Origin: Bradysia coprophila
Taxonomy: Eukaryota > Arthropoda > Insecta > Diptera > Sciaridae
DNA length: 64,000 bases
NCBI RefSeq assembly: GCF_014529535.1
Contig: NW_023503584.1
Span: 2,267,005-2,331,004 of the forward strand
Reading direction: 5' to 3'
The notes under the pieces: generated by a model
Told to the model about the DNA's origin: nothing
The model's database searches: none
What the model saw: the letters and a program-made list of their open reading frames with translations, nothing else
Part shown: in pieces, positions 52,454 to 63,173 of the stretch
Layout of the letters: each line of letters begins with the position of its first letter
Numbering within the stretch: the first letter of the stretch is position 1
Program-made: the position numbers and the translations under genes

Positions 52454-52737
52454 CAAGGGGGTAATCACTAGTAAATCAGTAAATCAAGTAAATCACGGTA
52501 AATCACAAAAAATTTTGAAAAATTTTTGAAAATTTTTTAATTGTCACTGGATTACATTTCGAAGTATCGTGGCCGTAAACATATAGGATAAATTTCATGA
52601 ACTAATACAAATTGAAGTAAATAGATTCAAATTTAGTAGAAACTTCATTTTTGATTTACTTGATTTACTGTGATTTACTGTGATTTACCGTGATTTACCG
52701 TGATTTACTGAGCTAGTAAATCAGTGATTACCCCTCG
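52454..52737. mobile_element. hAT MITE with internal GTAAATCA repeats
   Basis: 284 bp with inverted ends CAAGGGGGTAATCACT and AGTGATTACCCCTCG, flanked by the exact 8-bp duplication ATACCACC (52446-52453 and 52738-52745). Both arms contain tandem copies of a 10-base unit, GTAAATCACG-like on the left and inverted on the right (TGATTTACNG, 52655-52712). No coding capacity. Confidence 0.85.
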
Positions 52738-52745
52738 ATACCACC

Positions 52746-53280
52746 TTCAAATTCAGTTTTATCATACTTCTATGCCCTGCCTAACTTTGAGAATTTTTTT
52801 CTTTCCAATCAAATTTTCTTGATTTTCCCGATTTTTAAAATGCTCTCAGATTTAAGAAATACAAAAAAGAAAAAGATAAGTCGTGACGGACGAGTCATAA
52901 CTTTGAAGGAATCCATTTTCCTTGAATCCGTGACTTTCAATAAGATATTACTATAAGTGTCGTTAGAAATATACACGAGACGCTTATGAGTTGGACGTCC
53001 ACAGAAGGCATAGTCTTGATCAATTGTTGATCGTAGTTCTACATGCGTCTAACCTCCCGAATTCCAATCGATTTCTATAAAACAGATACTGCTACTGCTA
53101 CCAAACAGACAGCACAGTTTATATTTTTGAATCTCCAGTTTTAAGCTTCACCATTTGAACAACAAAAAAACCTTCAGTAAGATCTCCAACTATTATGCTG
53201 ATTCGCAGGCAAATATTTGCAAAAGAATAGAAAGAAAATGATAAATCGATCGCCAATCTGAATAACTTAAAATCAAAAAT
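52746..53280. other. Intergenic DNA upstream of the small secreted peptide gene
   Basis: No exon found. A second TATA-like TATAAAAC lies at about 53077, but the box at 53288 with its initiator fits the gene better. Confidence 0.4.
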
Positions 53281-53287
53281 TATTTGG

Positions 53288-53323
53288 TATAAATAAGATA
53301 GCTCAAATTTCTCTCTTTTCAGT
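53288..53323 (+). promoter_or_regulatory. TATA box and TCAGT initiator of the small peptide gene
   Basis: TATAAATAA begins at 53288 and an arthropod-type initiator, TCAGT, has its A at 53321, 33 bases downstream. That is close to the usual spacing. The predicted leader is about 74 bases before the ATG at 53395. Confidence 0.55.
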
Positions 53324-53394
53324 CTATCCTAATTAATTGTGTCCGTATGTTTTAAGATATTTATATATAGTGAAATAGACATCGTTCAACCAGA

Positions 53395-53856
53395 ATGCAG
53401 AAAACTGTAAGTTCAAAGTATGCCAAACGATTAGTGTACCTTTTAAACGAAGAGTTTTTATGAATTGTCGCAGGTCATATTTCTTATGTTACTGTCATAT
53501 TGTGTGGCAAGAAGCATACACGATGGGAGAGATGTCATAGATACGCCAATGGAATCAATTGCAGCACCCAGTGACATTGAAGTAATCGAAGAAGTTGTTG
53601 AAGAGAATTCTGCACCAATGTAACTTATTGATTCAATCATACGGAAAGGAAGTCGTTTAAGTGACTTTTTGGCTACCATTTTAGTGAACAACAGAGCGAC
53701 ATCGAGGATGAGCCGGTAAATGCTGACAACTCAAGGAAATTATTTAGTACCACGACCACCGCTGCTACCGCGGCTCCAGCTAGACCCTTTACGCAGACTG
53801 TAGATTTATTGCTTGTTCTAAATTCATCGCTTATGACGGCGCGAAAGGGAAGTTAA
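53395..53856 (+). CDS. Unrecognised small secreted peptide, three exons
   Basis: I do not recognise the family. Exons 53395-53406, 53474-53619 and 53685-53856 join into one frame of 109 residues. Introns are 67 and 65 bases, GT..AG, the typical size here. The first exon holds only four codons (MQKT). After splicing, the start reads MQKTVIFLMLLSYCVARS, a textbook signal peptide with likely cleavage near VARS. The mature part begins IHDGRDVIDTPMES, followed by an acidic stretch (DIEVIEEVVEENSAP, then QQSDIEDEP) and a Thr/Ala-rich segment (STTTTAATAAPA) that could be O-glycosylated. It has no cysteine after the signal. A TATA box and initiator lie upstream. If exon 2 were read through, a stop would follow at once (ending SAPM), so a short isoform is possible. 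It is probably secreted, from salivary, cuticle or gut tissue; that is inference. Confidence 0.68.
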
Positions 53857-55195
53857 CTTTTCACGGATATTGACTGTCATCGTCAGCGACTAGAAGAAAC
53901 TGTTGGCTCAGAATAATGTGGTCTTATACGTTCAATTCAATGTTAAACTGAAGTAAAAGATTTTTTTTGATCAATTTGTTGAATATTTCAATGAGAGTAA
54001 TAGATTCGATTATAAAACTGTCGTACAAAAAAATCAAAAATTAATTTTTCCAGTACTCCAACATAAGAAAACCATTATTTTTTCCTTGCCTCCAGGCTGA
54101 TTTTTGATTTTCGGGGTAGTAGCCAGAGGAGTCCAGCTACGAAATACTATAAGAACGTTGTTGACCTTCGGCTTCACTCGGGCAGAGTAACTCTGTCAGT
54201 GTTCCCGACTAAGACTTTTCGACAAAAAATTTCAACTTTATTTGCAAATAAAATCGACCTCGGTCTCAAAGGCCAAAGAAACATTTTATTCTGCATTCCA
54301 CATCGCATATGATTTTACAATTACATGAAATGCATGGGTTAAGAAGCTTTGAACAACAAACATAACTCCGAGCAGCTATGTTTTATCTGCACATGTTTTA
54401 AAAGAAGTTTTTAAGAACGATTTCTTCCCATTTACATAAATTTCGAACACATAAGTGACAACCGGCAAATTCACTTAGAAATTATCAGATTGCTCAATGT
54501 CATATTAAATGACACCGGTAATACTATCAGCCGGTTACCTGAAAATCAACGGTCAATGCATTCCCTAATATTTCATTGGAAAGCTGAGACACAAGCTGTA
54601 CCATTGAGTCCAGACAAGTATTTACATTTCGCAGTTGCTAGAGTTGCAATATCTACATTCGTTCCTAAGTTTCACCAAGCTTCATAAACTCGACGAACTC
54701 TACATAGGAGAATGACAAAAACGATGCATCCACAGCTCTGATACTAGCTCTTAACCTTGTTTTTATTAGGTGTTTTAACTAATACAACGAAAACATGACT
54801 CATATCTTTACGAAAAAAATGCAGAGCCTACGTGTGACTACGTAAGCCTCCGAATATTTTGTATGTTCGTGCTAGTAGCAGAGCTGTGACGCAGCCCATT
54901 CACTATGAATTCCGTTTACAAAAATATTTGAGTTTGATTGAAGTCTAACTGTAGACGGAGATATAATTAGCACCAGAATAAATCCTAAGGGCTTGTTGTA
55001 CCTGTGTATGTGGCTGGGAATTCACGTAGAGCAACGTCCAACAAAAGAGATCGATTATTCACACAAATGTCCTTAAGTGTGAATGTGTAACTTAGTATTG
55101 CATATACTGCTACTGCATGCATATGCATACACATAGGGCTTCTTGAGGGTGTGAATGGTTGTAGAAGCACTGGAGCAGAAATAAACAATTGTTTA
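53857..55195. other. Intergenic DNA, nothing recognised
   Basis: No exon with recognisable domain. A 65-codon frame at 54490-54687 and a minus frame at 54985-55221 show no family features. Confidence 0.35.
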
Positions 55196-55199
55196 TCAA

Positions 55200-55405
55200 C
55201 CTGTCGCACACGGCTATTCATCTGTTATCGATAACCACGACAAAAATAATGACAAGCTCTAGGTAATATGGTACTTTATACAGTAAAATGTGAGTTAAAA
55301 AAATTGAAGTACAAGATTTGAAACCAACCAAATAAAAATATTTTGATCGTTAGAAGTAATAGACCCGATAATTATTCTGGTCATATGCTTGCCGTCTGTA
55401 ACAGG
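55200..55405. mobile_element. piggyBac-like MITE (reverse)
   Basis: 206 bp between TCAA (55196-55199) and TTTA (55406-55409), both one base from TTAA. Ends are CCTGTCGCACACGGC and GCCGTCTGTAACAGG. Internal blocks ATCTGTTATCGATAACCACG, ATAATGACAAGCTCT and GAAGTACAAGATTTGAAA match the other copies in inverse order to 16295-16508. Confidence 0.75.
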
Positions 55406-55409
55406 TTTA

Positions 55410-56231
55410 TTAAGTACACTGCACCGCCCATGTAGCTGAGAAGTGCCAATTATTCGTCTAATTGAGACACTGAAGATAGGTATCGACGGGAACGAGAGAA
55501 CGAGACTCAATGCGACATACCAAAATACAGCTTTGAATAGAAAGCGTGCGATTGTGTAGATGTTGGAGTCTAACTACGATACTCCACAGGTGTAGGAATG
55601 ATAGACGAGTAAGTTGAGAAAAAGCACAATGGGCCCGACAAAGATGACCTCGGTGTTGCCAGAAAAGTAATTTCTTCACATATAAATCAATCAAAACACC
55701 AGAAATAGAGCGCAAATGTCGAGCAGACTAAGAAGTTGTGGCCCCTCTACAGGCTAAAAGAGGTTTCCTATTTCTTATTACATGTTATTGATATGTTTGA
55801 TACAGATATGTGTAGTACGAAGAACAGTAGTAGGATACGTAGGATATGTTTTGTTAAAAGTAGGATAATCTGGAAATACTATGCTCCTATACCGGACGGC
55901 AGAGAATAGTCGATGTGATTTTTAAAGCTCCAGTTTAAACGATAAATGGATTTAATTGATGTTTATTTGTCGATAAAAGTTTGAATTTAATAGTAATTCC
56001 AGAAAAGAGATCAACCCATAACACTATGTTAACGAGTGACACGACATCGAAATTTGAAAATTTCTTCGTCAATAGCAAAAAAAATATGTCACCACTTCAA
56101 AATATAAACATTGAAACTGTTACAGTGGCGTCTGTTTGCTGTAAAGCTACAAATCAATATTATCTCGGTTATTGGCGTGAAAAACGAAACCGCAAAACGA
56201 GGCAAATGGGTTTACCGTATACATAACATCA
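55410..56231. other. Intergenic DNA upstream of the CUB protease
   Basis: No exon recognised. A TATAAA-like AATATAAACATTG at about 56101 could serve the protease gene, but spacing cannot be confirmed. Confidence 0.35.
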
Positions 56232-58486
56232 ATGGAAATTAGTACATCTCTCACATATGAATTCCTCACATTTTCACGCATAAAAAGCGTTGTAATCCAA
56301 CTGATGGTAGTCAGTAGAAAAATGTTTTCGATAAAAATGGATTGGCATACAGGTAAATTGCAAAAAGCGAAAAGAGGCCATAGTTGCAGCGCAACAAAAG
56401 GTGTGTCCTTACAGTGCTTTCATTCCATAGTGCCATTTATTATTGCTCTTCTAAGCACGATTGGACAGTGCCAATCTTTTTTCGAATCGTGCGATTCAAC
56501 AACTAACATTGCTGCAGGTCAGACATTAAATGTCCAATCACCGGGAAGGTATGCCGCGGGATCATCATGCAGATACACAATTGTTGCGCCGAACGAGTAC
56601 CAAGTCAGGGCGACGTGTAATCTCAACATGCAGGACGTAAGTGTATAATCCTTACTTGTACTGAAAACGAGAATTTCGTGTTGTCCTGTGCTGTAAACCG
56701 GATTGTGGAATGGGCTGAAAAGACATCCGCGCACTTGACCGTTTTAGTTCATAATTCCTCTATGTAGTTTACCTCTAGGGTTTTAGTACTCCGTTTAGCT
56801 AATGTGCATGCGTGGAGAGAGATTCTCCTGCTGTTCACGTGCATTTTCGAAACGAAAAGTATGTTACCAAAACGGTGAAGTACGCGAAGGCCTTAAATGT
56901 GTCGATCTGAGCGATGCAAAATTTCTCGTGTGTTTCCGTGGGCCTGGGGAGTTCGCAAATGTTTCGTTCCATGAATTTTAGGCTTCAAATGGGGGATGTT
57001 CCAGCGAGAGATTTTATTTTGCAAGAGATGGCCGGAAAGATCTGAGCACATCGACGTACTATTGTGGCTCACGCACCGTCAGTTTTACATCAAATGGAAA
57101 TCAAATGGTCCTAGGTTTGTGTTCTAAATGGTCCACGGCAGTAGGAATTTTCAATGACAATGATTATTTGAACCAACAGCGTATGTTAGTAAAGCGTACA
57201 GTGGTCATTTCAGCTGTGCAATAACTACCGTATGTGACTGTGGATGGTCGATCAGTGTAAGTGCCACTCTACACTCTACAAAGAGTATTTGGAACGGTGA
57301 TAAATATAGTAACATAAATCAAAATCTAGAGTCGCATTGTCGGTGGTACTCAGGCAGATGTAAACGAATTTACTTCCATGGCTGGACTCATCTCAGGCAC
57401 AACTCGTTTTATATATTGTGGTGGCACGATTGGTAGAGAACTCTTATCAGAATTACGGATTCCACTTTTGTCTTGAGCTTTTCAATTTTTAGTATCTCCC
57501 AAATATGTTCTAACTGCTACCCATTGTCTGCGATATACTACAGCTGCCAACACTGCGATTGTAGTTGGCGAACATAACGTTAAGACAGGTGAACCGTAAA
57601 TTACTTTCACAGTTGTGGCAGCACTTTTGTAACATCAAGCTTTCCCACCAGCCACCGACACACCATACACGGCCGTTTATGCGGTGAGACGATTCGTGGA
57701 GCATCCTTCTTACTCGACCGAAACCGATGTAAATGACATCGGCCTGGTAGAAACCGGTAAAGAAATATTGTATTCGAGGGCTGTCAGTCCTGCTTGTCTG
57801 CCGTTTTACTATACCTCATCAACCTTTAACGGAACTACTGTAACTGCGTCGGGATGGGGCTCAACGGAATACGGCGGCCCAATAAGTGATGTACTGCTGA
57901 AGGTGGATCTAAAAGTTCTGAGCAACGCACAATGTCGCGCGAAATACCCAGATGTCACGTCTTCACAGATGTGTACTTATGCAAACGAGAAGGACACCTG
58001 CCAGGTAGACTTTCTTATTTATACTCTGCGACCTCACACAAATTCTGATTTCCACCTCCCAAATTTCTCCTTAATTTCGGCATCAAAGCTACCGATTTTC
58101 ACTACAAAATCTTCGCAATTCCTCAATAAGGTGGTACAATTTTCTGTGGATGGTCTACACTTTCTATTAGACTGTAAACGTACTTCATACACTCCAACCA
58201 ACTCTTCTTGTAGAGTGCGTGGTTGGGGTAGGTAATGAAGGAGGTTTGTAGTAGCCAATGGTCAGTCTATTTTCTAATCAATTTCCTCCTTCCAAAACAT
58301 TAGTACGATAGTGGTGGTCCACTCTGGTACCGTGCGACTGATGCCCGGTTGTTTGTAATCGGACTGGTTGTTCGCGGATTAGGCTGTGGCGGCATTACTC
58401 CTGGACTTAATACTAGAGTAGCATCGTTATTACCGTGGATCGAAAGTGTGGTTGGAACAGGATTGTGCAGTCGAGCGTTATCGTAG
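56232..58486 (+). CDS. Secreted CUB-domain trypsin-like serine protease
   Basis: Predicted secreted S1A protease of the insect CUB-serine protease type (venom serine protease-like). Exons: 56232-56636, 56982-57114, 57180-57256, 57330-57432, 57493-57588, 57640-58004 and 58304-58486, up to 453 residues. A hydrophobic stretch (VPFIIALLSTIGQCQ) is the likely signal peptide but is preceded by about 70 residues. The true start is therefore probably downstream of 56232 or on an unseen exon; an acceptor-like CCTTACAG just before it supports the latter. The CUB domain follows with paired cysteines (ESCDSTT, SSCRYTIVAPNEY, SGHFSCAITTV). CDCGWS leads to the activation site SRIVGG. The catalytic triad is intact: His in VLTATHC, Asp in NDIGLV and Ser in CQYDSGGPLW. 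The Asp before that motif (KDTCQ) predicts cleavage after Arg/Lys. Residue 193, normally Gly, is Tyr. Intron 1 contains a fold-back element. Confidence 0.88.
56728..56886. repeat. Inverted-repeat element in protease intron 1
   Basis: CGCGCACTTGACCGTTTTAG on the left pairs with an inverted CCAAAACGGTGAAGTACGCG on the right, with about 120 bases between. The same ACCGTTTTAG/AAAACGGTGAAG arms occur at 31657-31719, so this is a small dispersed family. Confidence 0.55.
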
Positions 58487-58503
58487 TATTTTATAGCGAA
58501 AAT

Positions 58504-58509
58504 AATAAA
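58504..58509 (+). terminator. Poly(A) signal of the CUB protease gene
   Basis: AATAAA on the coding strand, 18 bases after the stop codon. This is compact but acceptable for insect genes. Confidence 0.5.
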
Positions 58510-59173
58510 GACGAGGCACGGACATGTGCGGCTGTAGAGTTGTTGTCGTTTTTGTCATATTTTAAATATTTTCCAACAAAACCTCAAAGTAAGTTGATGT
58601 TTTGTGCATTGCACAGAGACTTAGAATCCGTTGAACATCGATCACATCGTCTTTGTTTGCACACAGTCTAACGTAAGTCTCGGAAACGTTCTTAAACAGA
58701 AAACACTCGAACATTGAGTAAGGTGCACGCAGAGCAAAACTCAACCACTTTTCATTACCTTTCAAATGATACACAACACGCTGTTGAAAAAAAGTTTGTC
58801 TAGATTAATGGAGCTCTGAAAATTTCTTGTCGATTTTCTCACGTTTTCCTTCAAATTGACTCTTTCTCCAATGGACAGACTCGATATAAATTTTCTAAAG
58901 TCAAAATAGTTCTAATTTGATGGTTTTACATCACTTCCAACCTTTCTAAACAAAAAACGGTTGAATTTCTCGCGAATTTTTTGTTTTTGGAGCCTTAATG
59001 GCCATGATGAATTGATGGGGAGAATTTTAAAATTTGCTGTCTAAGGCAATTTGTAATTTTTTTCTAGTACTGGGACTTGCTACCTTACGCCCATGATTGA
59101 ACTGTTGGAAATTCTTGGTAAAAAATAAGTGAAGAAATTCGCCGCCTTAAATCCGAAAAGCCATTAAGGCCAT
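58510..59173. other. Intergenic DNA, nothing recognised
   Basis: No exon or element end could be supported before the composite inverted-repeat structure begins. Confidence 0.35.
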
Positions 59174-60090
59174 TGACAAAGTGTTGTATTGCTTTGACTT
59201 GACCAAAATTGTTGAAAAAATTTCTTTTATTCAACGAAGGGCGAACGAAACGTGTTACCGTTTACAATTCGTGACGAAACGTTTTACCGTTTACAATCAT
59301 AGTGTGGACGAACAACAGGACAAAACAATGCTGATTTCGGCGTATCACGCCATCATCAGTGCACCTATGTCTTGCGATGACTATGTGCATATCAGCACGA
59401 TACAAACTGAAGTGAGCAATCGCTTCAATTGTACGAGCATTATATACACTTTTTCGTCGTTGAATAAAAGAAATTTTTTCAACAATTTTGGTCAAGTCAA
59501 AGCAATACAACACTTTGTCAATGTTGAATTACTGACCAAGCAATACAACAATTTTATTATTAATTGTACCGATGCTTTTTGAAGTTTGGCATCGCAGTTG
59601 TGGGTGGCGCAACGGCTGCCATACTCTGCGCGGTTTTAGTAACGATTTATTTATTGTCACTAAAATTACCGAAAAACAAATTGTCGGATGTGAGAGATCC
59701 ACAAAAGCTGTATGTGAGAGATATAGCACAAAAAAACAAAACAAAGAGTTTTAACAAATGACGAAAAAGTGTATATAATGCTCGTACAATTGAAGCGATT
59801 GCTCACTTCAGTTTGTGTCGTGCTGATATGCACATAGTCATCGCAAGACATAGGTGCACTGATGATGGCGTGATACGCCGAAATCAGCATTGTTTTGTCC
59901 TGTTGTTCGTCCACACTATGATTGTAAACGGTAAAACGTTTCGTCACGAATTGTAAACGGTAACACGTTTCGTTCGCCCTTCGTTGAATAAAAGAAATTT
60001 TTTCAACAATTTTGGTCAAGTCAAAGCAATACAACACTTTGTCAATGTTGAATTACTGACCAAGCACTACAACAATTTTATTATTAATTA
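59174..60090. mobile_element. Composite long inverted-repeat element
   Basis: Two arms of about 285 bp are near-identical and inverted: 59174-59456 (starting TTGACAAAGTGTTGTATTGC) and 59762-60046. A third block (59457-59565) repeats, in the same orientation, the right end 59983-60090, including TTGAATTACTGACCAAGC and AACAATTTTATTATTAATT. Each arm end can also fold on itself. The whole is flanked by ATTAAGGCCAT (59163-59173 and 60087-60097), consistent with a target duplication of 8-11 bases. That size and the long arms suit a hAT or Mutator-like fold-back element, but no transposase is present. A relic copy lies at 40129-40225. Confidence 0.7.
59566..59758 (+). other. Unique segment with hydrophobic reading frame inside the composite element
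   Basis: Between the inverted arms lies a non-repeated, less AT-rich segment with an open frame. It reads KFGIAVVGGATAAILCAVLV, then TIYLLSLKLPKNKLSD, and ends in a stop at 59759-59761. The start resembles a signal anchor or single membrane helix followed by a polar stretch. There is no clear ATG start and no splice evidence. It may be a captured host exon fragment or a chance frame. I do not recognise a family. Confidence 0.3.
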
Positions 60091-60097
60091 AGGCCAT

Positions 60098-61449
60098 GAC
60101 TGGTTTTGGCTTGATTTTCTCAGTAAATAACGACAATAAGTACAATGTCAACAAATACTTGTAGTAAGGAAATTTTGACGTCCTACTGTTGTATTTGAAC
60201 AGCCTGGTTTCGTTTCGACAACAACATTCAAAGTTGAATTAAAAAAACTTAGGCACAGTCTCGACGAGTGCACAGTCTCGGATTCGTACGAAGAGTGTAT
60301 CGTAGGCAAGTGTTGCTTGTCCATAAAAGCCATGTGCATTTAAATTCAGCCATTCAAATGTCTATTGTCTTTTTAATTTGCTGAAGCAATTTTGAAAGCC
60401 CCTTCCGAAGTCGAAGTCTAACCAATTTTCTCTCATACGGCCTTATGCTACTCTCAAGACTTTGCCGAAGAAAGCAAAGCAAACATAGCAAAGCTCCAGC
60501 TGCCATTATGTCCGAAGATAAGATTAAAAACTGAAAGTGACCAAATAATTCCAATATGGCCGCCATCGGCCATTTTGTTTATAGCACTACAAACACTATT
60601 ACCGTCTCCCAATCATCAATACCTTTCAATGGTTTTTCTGGACGGATAAACAAATCTTATATTTGTGTAGCAAAAAATTTCAAATTCTTCGCGCTAATTT
60701 TCTTGTTTTTGTAATTTGTAATGCCAACGCTAATATTTTTATAACAAAATATTTTCTTTCCACTTAGTAAAATTCATTCAAAATCCGTTTGACTTCTCAT
60801 CTTAATAATTTTTCTTCCTAATTTTACTTGATTTCTTTTCTTTTTTCTTATAAAGTTTTTAATTTCGAATCTGTTTGAATACCTTCCTTTTTACGAATGC
60901 ATTAAACCTACGCACTGCAAACATGACAGATCCTTGTGACAGCTTTAGTGGACTGTTGACAGTATTCATTTTTGATTGTCATGTGTATTGCGGACATGTT
61001 TTGCGAAAATCGGAAAATTAGAATTTTGTAGTGAAATGACATTAGATCTACATAACACACTGTACAGTTTCAGTTTTGCTTGAAGTGCGTCGGTTAAACG
61101 TTGAATCGCCAAGTCAAATCTTGTGCAGTTTAAGTATATTTAGATGTAAACAAACAAAATGGCTGCCATATTCAATGTACTAAAACTAAATATAAGAGTA
61201 CGATTTCTGAGTAGTTTAATTCTACTGATCTCGGCGTAATAAGAGAAATCGCATAAATATTCCTAAATTTCTGACAGCTTGCCCACAGATCAGTTAAATT
61301 CAACTGGTTTTCCCTCTCCGTGAACACTATACATGCAACCAATACTATAGTATTGCAACCCGAAGTTCGAAAGAGTAACATACAAGAACGGCCATTGCTG
61401 TGTGTCCTTTATTGTGTCAGAAAAGGGATAATTAGATAATCTGTTTGAG
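60098..61449. other. Intergenic DNA with an old relative of the 1.2 kb repeat
   Basis: No exon found. Around 60545-60640, CCAATATGGCCGCC, GCCATTTTGTT and TCAATACCTTTCAA follow the same order as in the 1.2 kb repeat (for example 4727-4805), so this is a diverged relic. A similar AAAATGGCTGCCAT occurs near 61157. The F-box gene promoter should be at the right edge, but no TATA box was placed. Confidence 0.45.
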
Positions 61450-62990
61450 ATGAAACGTTATAAATGGTGTACGCGTAGTACTAAATTATTGAAACTGCAA
61501 ACCTTCGTATCTATGAACATTGATTGCATGCAGCTAATTTTTGAGCATCTAGAATGGAAGGACCTAGTAAATGTTGCCGAGACGTGCAAATCATTTAATG
61601 AAGCGGTATGTGCTGTTTTTAAACGAAAGTACAGCGGACACAACATAGTGGCATTAGGATCACCTGAGAAGTAAATATTTCGTTGCAATGAATTGTAGTC
61701 CCATGTAGTTTAGAGATTAAATATTTTACTGTTATTTTACCCAGGAGTACAACACCATGCAATTTGATTGTTATATCTCAACCGATGATTTTCAAAGTGC
61801 TTCGTAATTTTGGTCATACAATATCAAATCTACACGTGTACATGTCTGTCACTATTTGGCATGCTGATCTGTTGCTTTATGTGAATGAATATTGTTACGA
61901 ATCAATGGAGAAGATATTATTCTATCGATGCAAGTTCGAACCATTGGAATGGAGAAAACCATTTAGAAATGTACAAACGCTCAAAATGTTTGAGTGCCAA
62001 TTTTCCGATCAACCGGCAACGTTTACCAGCGATCACTTTCCGAATTTGAAACATCTAAAATTGAAGGAAAATTCCTATTACAACTCACAGATTGTACAGC
62101 ATATGCAACAGCTTTTAAGATTGTCCTTCACACCGCAAAGACAAAGCCAACTTAAGACTCCAACAATACCTAATGAAGATGATATTATCGAACTGATAAA
62201 GATTAATCCACAGGTGGAAGTGTTGCACTTAAGCATCTTTGAACATCATGGACATGGAATACTTCAGTGGATTAGTAAGCATCTTAAATCGCTTCGAAAG
62301 TTAACTCTATCTGTCCAAGATGAAACTGTCTTCCAAAAAAATCAGGAATTGCTTGAATTTGACAATATTGAAGACTTTCATCTGTTGATCTATGAAAACG
62401 CAGTGCTTTCGACGAACCCATTCGTTTTTAAAAAACTTAAATCGTTTACTGCCACCAATTGGTGCTTTAATGAAAAATGCACGATCGACTTCATTGACAA
62501 AAATAATTGCATAACGTCGTTTGATATTAATTTCGAATCCATCAAAATAGATGCTCTTGTTGCAAAAAATATTCTTCAAAATGTCGAAGAGTTCAGATTG
62601 AACTACGTCGAAAATGTTCCACTGATCCAAATTCTTGACATCTCAAAACAAAATTTCAGATTAAAGAAATTCTTGATTAGCGGAGATGTTGCGCAATCAT
62701 ATCAAGCCATATGCAATGCAATTACGACACATGGATTTGAAATTAAATTAAAAAAAAGCAAACGTGTAAAGGGGTTCCGCTCAGTTGGCAAAATATTTAT
62801 CAAAGTTCTGGAATTATCTGTAAGGAACTCGCATAATTTTTTGGTAAAGCAATCGGTTTTGGAAGTTATAGATGAGGGTACTCAAGATTCGTCTATACGG
62901 TGGTACAGTGACAAATCAGCTATTGTAAGGTTCAAGAAATCTGTTCGTCCACTAAAACTTAGTTCATATTTTTTTACGCAGCTAGACTAA
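61450..62990 (+). CDS. F-box protein with leucine-rich-like repeats
   Basis: Likely substrate-recognition subunit of an SCF ubiquitin ligase. Two exons, 61450-61670 and 61745-62990, are joined across a 74-base GT..AG intron in phase 2, giving 488 residues. The F-box lies near residues 20-60, with NIDCMQLIFEHLEWKDLVNV and AETCKSFNEAVCAVFKRKY. The rest shows irregular leucine-rich units (FRNVQTLKMFECQF, FPNLKHLKLKENSYY, NPQVEVLHLSIFEHHG, KHLKSLRKLTLSVQDE). These resemble the rapidly evolving F-box/LRR genes of insects; the target is unknown. ATG at 61450 is the first in frame, with another at the NIDC start. Codon use is AT-rich but the frame is long and unbroken. F-box assignment is by motif; I cannot name an orthologue. 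Confidence 0.82.
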
Positions 62991-63069
62991 CAAAAGATTA
63001 ATCTATTTTATCTGCCTAGAAAGATAATCTCGCTGTTATCCCAATATATCTGTTCTCGACAATTAAAAT

Positions 63070-63173
63070 AGTGTATGCACCTCTGTCCAATAGGCTTATT
63101 TTAACAACACGCCTTCGGTTCGGTCCAAATGGTCAAAATAAACATTTTGGACAGATACGCTAAGTGCATACGC
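63070..63173. repeat. Small inverted-repeat element after the F-box gene
   Basis: GTGTATGCACCTCTGTCC on the left pairs with an inverted GGACAGATACGCTAAGTGCA on the right. An AATAAA at about 63138 lies within it and could serve the F-box gene. Confidence 0.5.

Noticed and set aside
59181-60037. The repeated LYCFDLTKIVEKISFIQRR frame in the composite element as a protein family
   Set aside because: It appears in both inverted arms and arises from the repeat itself; no domain and no start context.
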